Source: Datura wrightii (Eukaryota > Streptophyta > Magnoliopsida > Solanales > Solanaceae). Taken from it: 64,000 bases of DNA. Position numbers and translations under genes: made by a program. The notes under the pieces are model-generated. The model saw only the letters and a list, made by a program, of their open reading frames with translations, had not been told where the DNA came from and ran no database searches. The stretch lies in the NCBI GenBank assembly GCA_035772735.1, contig JASDFA010000008.1:6740501-6804500 (forward strand). Direction: 5' to 3'. Below are positions 59,952 to 64,000 of the stretch, one piece after another; within the stretch, counting starts at the first letter, position 1; every line of letters begins with the position of its first letter.

Positions 59952-61222
59952 AATTGTTTTTTTGGTAAAGTGTAAATAGATTTTTCTTTTTCGTGATTGA
60001 CTACAACATTTTTCGTTTTAGTTAGTGTTTTTATTTTTAGTTAGGTGAAACCTATAATTCTAACCAATTTTATATAGTGAGCTGAATTTCAGGTCAAACG
60101 GAGGAACATGTGCACGAAATCGCGAAGGAAAAGTCGAGGTATGAAAAATTAAGAAAAAGTGGAAAACAGTGAGCTGGGGCGATAACTCCGTGTCACGGAG
60201 GAGGACCTCCGCGTTACCCTCCGTGACACGTTGAGGTATAACCCGGAAATTTTAAAATTTCCAGAATGGTATCGCGATGGCTCCGTGTCACGGAGGTAGT
60301 GCACCGCGATGCACTCCGTGACATGTTGCCGTGTATATCGCGACGGGTCACACCGGGTCGCCGGGTGACCCGCATATTTTTCTACCTTTTTAACCCCGAA
60401 AACCTCCCTTTTCCCCTCATTTTCCAATCCCTCCGCGACCAAACCCCCCAAAAACCATCCCCTATCAACGTGACACGGAGTAAGGCAAGAAATTCACCGA
60501 CTTTTCTTCGATTCTTCAACTTCAAGGTATGTTTTCCGATTCCCTCTCAATTTCTTGTCGATTTTCTTCGAAATTAAGCACGGGAGGTGAGCTAAATCGC
60601 CCTATGTAGTAATTAAGCATGAATTTGAGTTATTTGTTGTTGATAAATGTTCGGAATGTCGTTATGATTATTTGAACTTGTCGATTGCATAAATTATTCG
60701 AATTTGATTGATAAAATCAATTCTAGGGCTTGTTGTTGAATTTGAAGTTGGAAATGTGTTGAAATCGTGAATTTTATACCAGGGTGTATGTGTTGAATGA
60801 GATGAGTCGATGTACAAATTGTTTGGATGTTAATACACGACGGATTCTCGGGTTTGGGGGAAATGTTGAAATTTGTTCGAATTTGGTTGGTTGGATAGGT
60901 TCATGTGTATAAATTTTTGTTGTTGTTTTTGTTTCTTTGTTTTTCTTTGCTAAGTGTGATGGTTAAAGTGCTAGCGATGGTAGTGATTGCGATTAGCTGT
61001 ACGAAGTCTGAGTAGTACGCAGAAGTTATACCATCGAATTTTTCGAACGCACTAAGCATGATTATATAGTTGGTTGTTTTGTGTAAATAAAGATATTCTT
61101 GCTGTATTGTTGTAACTGTAGCTAAGGACTAAGTGTGGGGTAACCTAGCGTAACCTGACCTTAGCCAAAGTTAATATCTGTAAGCTTAACATTGATCTTG
61201 TTTACTTGGGTTGACAGGTGAA
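59952..61222 (+). promoter_or_regulatory. Leader of ORF2 with GC palindromes and intron-like signals
   Basis: At 60,180-60,360 there are several variants of the CCGTGTCACGG palindrome and a longer inverted repeat (CGGGTCAC ... GTGACCCG, near 60,343-60,373). A good donor, CAAG|GTATGT, is at 60,526/60,527 and a good acceptor, TTGACAG, ends at 61,217, six bases before the ORF2 ATG. This could be an internal promoter plus a 691-bp 5' UTR intron. The word AAGTGTGGGGT is at 61,131. No ORF is seen. Confidence 0.4.
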
Positions 61223-62443
61223 ATGGCAAGCCGGCAAGATAAAGGAAAAGGCGCGTCAACTTCAGGCGCCGGAAGGAAATGAATCAGACTGCGCACAGCA
61301 GTCCCAGCTGCACCAGCAGTTCCACGCGGCCAATGCCGCCAATTTGAAACAAGATGGGTGACCGATGAGGGGAAAAAATGGTACGCGAAGCATAAGGAAA
61401 ATAAATATTTCCCCGAGGAGCACATAGCACGGGAACCATTGGCACAGGAGTTCCCCAGAATGGTTCACCGGATCGAGGCAGCGGGGCTCAAGTTCATCTT
61501 TGAAGAGCCCAAAGAATGCAATCTGCACTTGGTTCGGGAGTTCTATGCCAACTGGAACCCGACGATCAGGAGTCACACCATCAAGATCAGAGGGCAAATA
61601 GTCACTCTGGAGCCCCACCATCTCAATGCCATCATAGGAGCGCGGGACACAGACGCCCACGTCCTCCGATAGCCGAACATTACCCCACCGTATGCGGACA
61701 TCAGACGCACATTGTGTGGGACCCGATCAACAGCTAGATGGAGCAGACACAAAGAGAGGGGCTACCACCAGACGTTGCCCTATTCACAGATGAACAGGGA
61801 AGCCCGAATCTGGCTGAAGATAGTCTGCTCATGCCTAATCCCGGGGGTACATATGACTGATGTAACCCGGGATCATGTATGCCTGGTGTACGCCCTGATG
61901 AAAGGGCTGGAGATTAATGTCGGGGCGGTTATTATATCCGCCATGAAGAGAGCCTGGTTGCACCAGGGGCACAGGTATGGTTTTGGTGGACTACTGACCA
62001 CCTTTCTCAGGGGCCTCGATGTTGAGGAGGAGGCCCTCGATTATATCCCGTAGTTGGAGCGGCGGGCCTTAGATGTTACAAAAACTAAGGCTCTCGACAC
62101 CACCCACGGGCCAGTGCTTACACTTGGCGAGCGACACGCTCGTGATGACTAGTACATGGCACGGATGTATGGGATGCAGATGCTCCAGCTAAGGATAGGT
62201 GGGAGGCTGGCGACGGAGGAGGAGCTATGGCAGGTCGAGCTAGACTACCCCTTTGGCGAAAACGCCAGGGCTCTATGCCGAGTGGGGCCAGCATTTGTAG
62301 AGCCCACAGATGATGATGTCCCCACAGACGAGGAGACGCGTCGGAAGGACTCCGATGTGGAGTCCGATGATGATGACGGAGGCGACTCGGACATGGGAGA
62401 TGAAGCAGCAGCACCCGACGAAGAAGTGGAATACTTTGACTGA
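61223..62443 (+). pseudogene. Element C ORF2: plant-transposon-domain-like protein
   Basis: From ATG at 61,223 to TGA at 62,443, one frame of 407 codons is interrupted only by four stops: TGA 61,280, TAG 61,670, TAG 62,051 and TAG 62,150. The N-terminus is basic (MASRQDKGKG). The central region has the pattern LVREFYANWNPTIRSHTIKIRGQ...LNAIIGARD, then WLKIVCSCLIPGVHMTDVTRDHVCLVYALMKGLEINVGAVI. This resembles the domain called 'putative plant transposon protein' (PF20167, named from memory). The C-terminus is highly acidic (DSDVESDDDDGGDSD). Function unknown. The frame is otherwise free of indels, which suggests recent loss. Confidence 0.72.
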
Positions 62444-62512
62444 TCAGGGAGTTCCACCACCCGATTTTGTGCTATTTGAATTTTTGTGAACACTGGGGAC
62501 AGTGTTCGAGCA

Positions 62513-62528
62513 GAGTGTGGGGTGGGAG
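62513..62528 (+). promoter_or_regulatory. Element C polypurine tract
   Basis: GAGTGTGGGGTGGGAG directly before sequence related to the window-start LTR. Confidence 0.55.
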
Positions 62529-64000
62529 TAGTTAGGTGCTGGGCTGGGCTGTTTTGTTTGCATGCTCTCTTCTGTTAGCATGTATGTTGTGTGTCCCTGT
62601 GAGTGTGAATTTTCAAATTGTTCTGTAGTTGTAAATATTTGTGAAATTGATGTGTGTTGCTGAATGGTTGCTAGCTGATTCTGATGGATGGATGGATGGT
62701 TCCCTATGATGGATGGATGACGACCGTCTTAAGGAAAATGTAGTCGTTAGGAGTAGATTTTCTTCAATTATTTTTTTCAGTTTTTTTCTTTGGTGGATTG
62801 CATCCCGGAACCTGTAGTTACACTATGGTTGTGAAATTTTGGTTGCGTGTTGTACATGATAATCGAAATGCAAAGGTGATTTATATGAAAGCATGCAAAT
62901 TTGTAAATATGTTGAGATACCTAGACTGTAGAGTTCGATTTAGTGTGATTGAGGCTTAATGTTTGAATTCCTGTAATTAGCTGATTGAAGAGTCTGTGAA
63001 TACATCTTGAATCGAGCATGTGCAAAGAATGTGAAGTGAGGTGTTGATATTCCATGCTATTGTGAAGTGTCTAGAACTTGCCTGGTGTGTGGACAAAACG
63101 AAATGAAGGAGGTGTATTGTAGGAAAGGATGTAGGCATTTCTTTGTTTTAACTGAGAGTTTCTATTTTTTTCCTTGGCATACCCCCCTTTCTGTGATTGC
63201 ATACCCTAGTCAGCCCTTTGAGCCTTTAGCCTATTATTTCTTTCTTTTGTCCAAAGTGTAAACCAAGCTTAGTTCCTTCTTTTCATTAGCCGTAAAGTCT
63301 ATACAAAACTCTTAAGCGATTAAGAAGAGAAAATCATTTTCCCAAAGTGTCAAAGAGTGAGAATGGTGAAAAGAAAAAGAAAAGTAGAGTGAGGGAAGAA
63401 AAGAAAAGGTTGAAGGTGCACTTGTTAGAAATAAACGATAATGAAGGTGCATGAATAATCTTTGTTGATGTTTCAAGTGTGCTTAATGAAATGGGCCATA
63501 CTAAAGTAAATCATCAAGAATGGGATGATGAAAAAAAAGAAAAAGAAAAGAGAAACAATGTCCATGAGTTGATGGGATGTGTTGAAAAGGCGCTTAAGGA
63601 TGCTAGTGGCTATTATTGGCTAATCCAATATTTACTAGTTCCATAGCTTCCATTACAACCCATTAAAGTCCTACGTGATCTTACATTGCATTTCTTTATA
63701 TTAGTGGAGTAATACACTAAGGGCAAGCTTATGGGTCATGACATGATGCATGTGAATTCTTTTGGGAGAGAGAGTGAAATTGTGTGTACATGCCCCTGCT
63801 TGAATGATTGTGTGTCACAAGAGCAAAAAGGGGAAGATTCTCTTGAGTTGTGAGGGCACATGCTTGATGAAAGATTGATTTTCGTGTCGGATATCTTGAT
63901 TAGCTAATATGCATGAGTTTGCCGATATCGAGAGTCGATTCTTAAAGTCTAGGAAGTCTTGATGTATTGAAGGTCATTGCATTGATAAGACCATGCATGG
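62529..64000 (+). repeat. Element C 3' LTR, cut by window end
   Basis: From about 62,780 it matches the window start (1 onwards), with scattered substitutions and small indels. The GATG tetranucleotide repeat at 62,683-62,720 lies near its left end. The first bases of the LTR cannot be fixed because no complete partner is available. Confidence 0.8.

Larger units (their letters stand above)
57373..64000 (+). mobile_element. Element C: non-autonomous Athila-related element with two unusual ORFs
   Basis: Partial 5' LTR, aspartate-tRNA primer-binding site, intact ORF1 (58,946-59,893), conserved double hairpin, a leader with GC-rich palindromes and splice-like signals (60.1-61.2 kb), ORF2 (61,223-62,443, four stops), polypurine tract, and a 3' LTR running off the window. 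No gag, protease, RT or integrase motif could be found anywhere inside. It must rely on an autonomous partner. Confidence 0.8.

Overview
This 64 kb window is plant nuclear DNA from a repeat-rich region. One host gene was found: an intact nine-exon equilibrative nucleoside transporter (ENT) gene on the minus strand at 19,271-21,963. Almost everything else is LTR retrotransposon sequence, often nested. Gene architecture, splice sites and the element types (SIRE-like Ty1/copia, chromodomain Ty3/gypsy of Tekay/Del type, Athila-like Ty3/gypsy) fit a dicot with a large genome. The style of the LTRs suggests Solanaceae, but that is inference.

Layout. 1-2,788: an Athila-like LTR whose start lies outside the window. 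2,789-4,860: two LTR fragments in opposite orientation. 6,424-15,846: a complete but dead copia element on the minus strand, with matching LTRs, gag-PR-INT-RT-RNase H and a third ORF after pol. 15,847-17,391: a decayed LTR-like remnant. 19,271-21,963: the ENT gene, with nested tandem duplications just upstream (22.0-23.4 kb). 24,726-34,958: a long foldback (inverted-repeat) element split by a complete plus-strand chromodomain gypsy element (25,243-34,652) with a perfect CATCA target-site duplication. 35,372-45,861: two minus-strand chromodomain gypsy elements, T1 and T2, T2 sitting inside the RT domain of T1. 45,862-57,372: two tandem, minus-strand, RT-less Athila-like elements (A and B), A starting inside T2. 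57,373-64,000: a plus-strand, non-autonomous element (C) that shares LTR sequence with A and B but has different coding content.

How the parts relate. Elements A, B and C use the same kind of primer-binding site, related LTRs and a common hairpin module just after their main ORF. None has a reverse transcriptase, so they would need enzymes from an autonomous Athila-type partner not present here. Element C has an intact ORF1 (Cys-rich N-terminus plus coiled coil) and a second ORF resembling the plant-transposon-associated domain also found, in another form, in the third ORF of the copia element. The pol genes seen are all inactivated by nonsense changes, frameshifts or loss of catalytic residues. 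Many nonsense changes have the C-to-T / G-to-A form expected from deamination of methylated cytosine.

The most interesting material is the A/B/C family: the compensatory base change in its hairpin module, its mosaic LTRs, and the exchange of coding modules.
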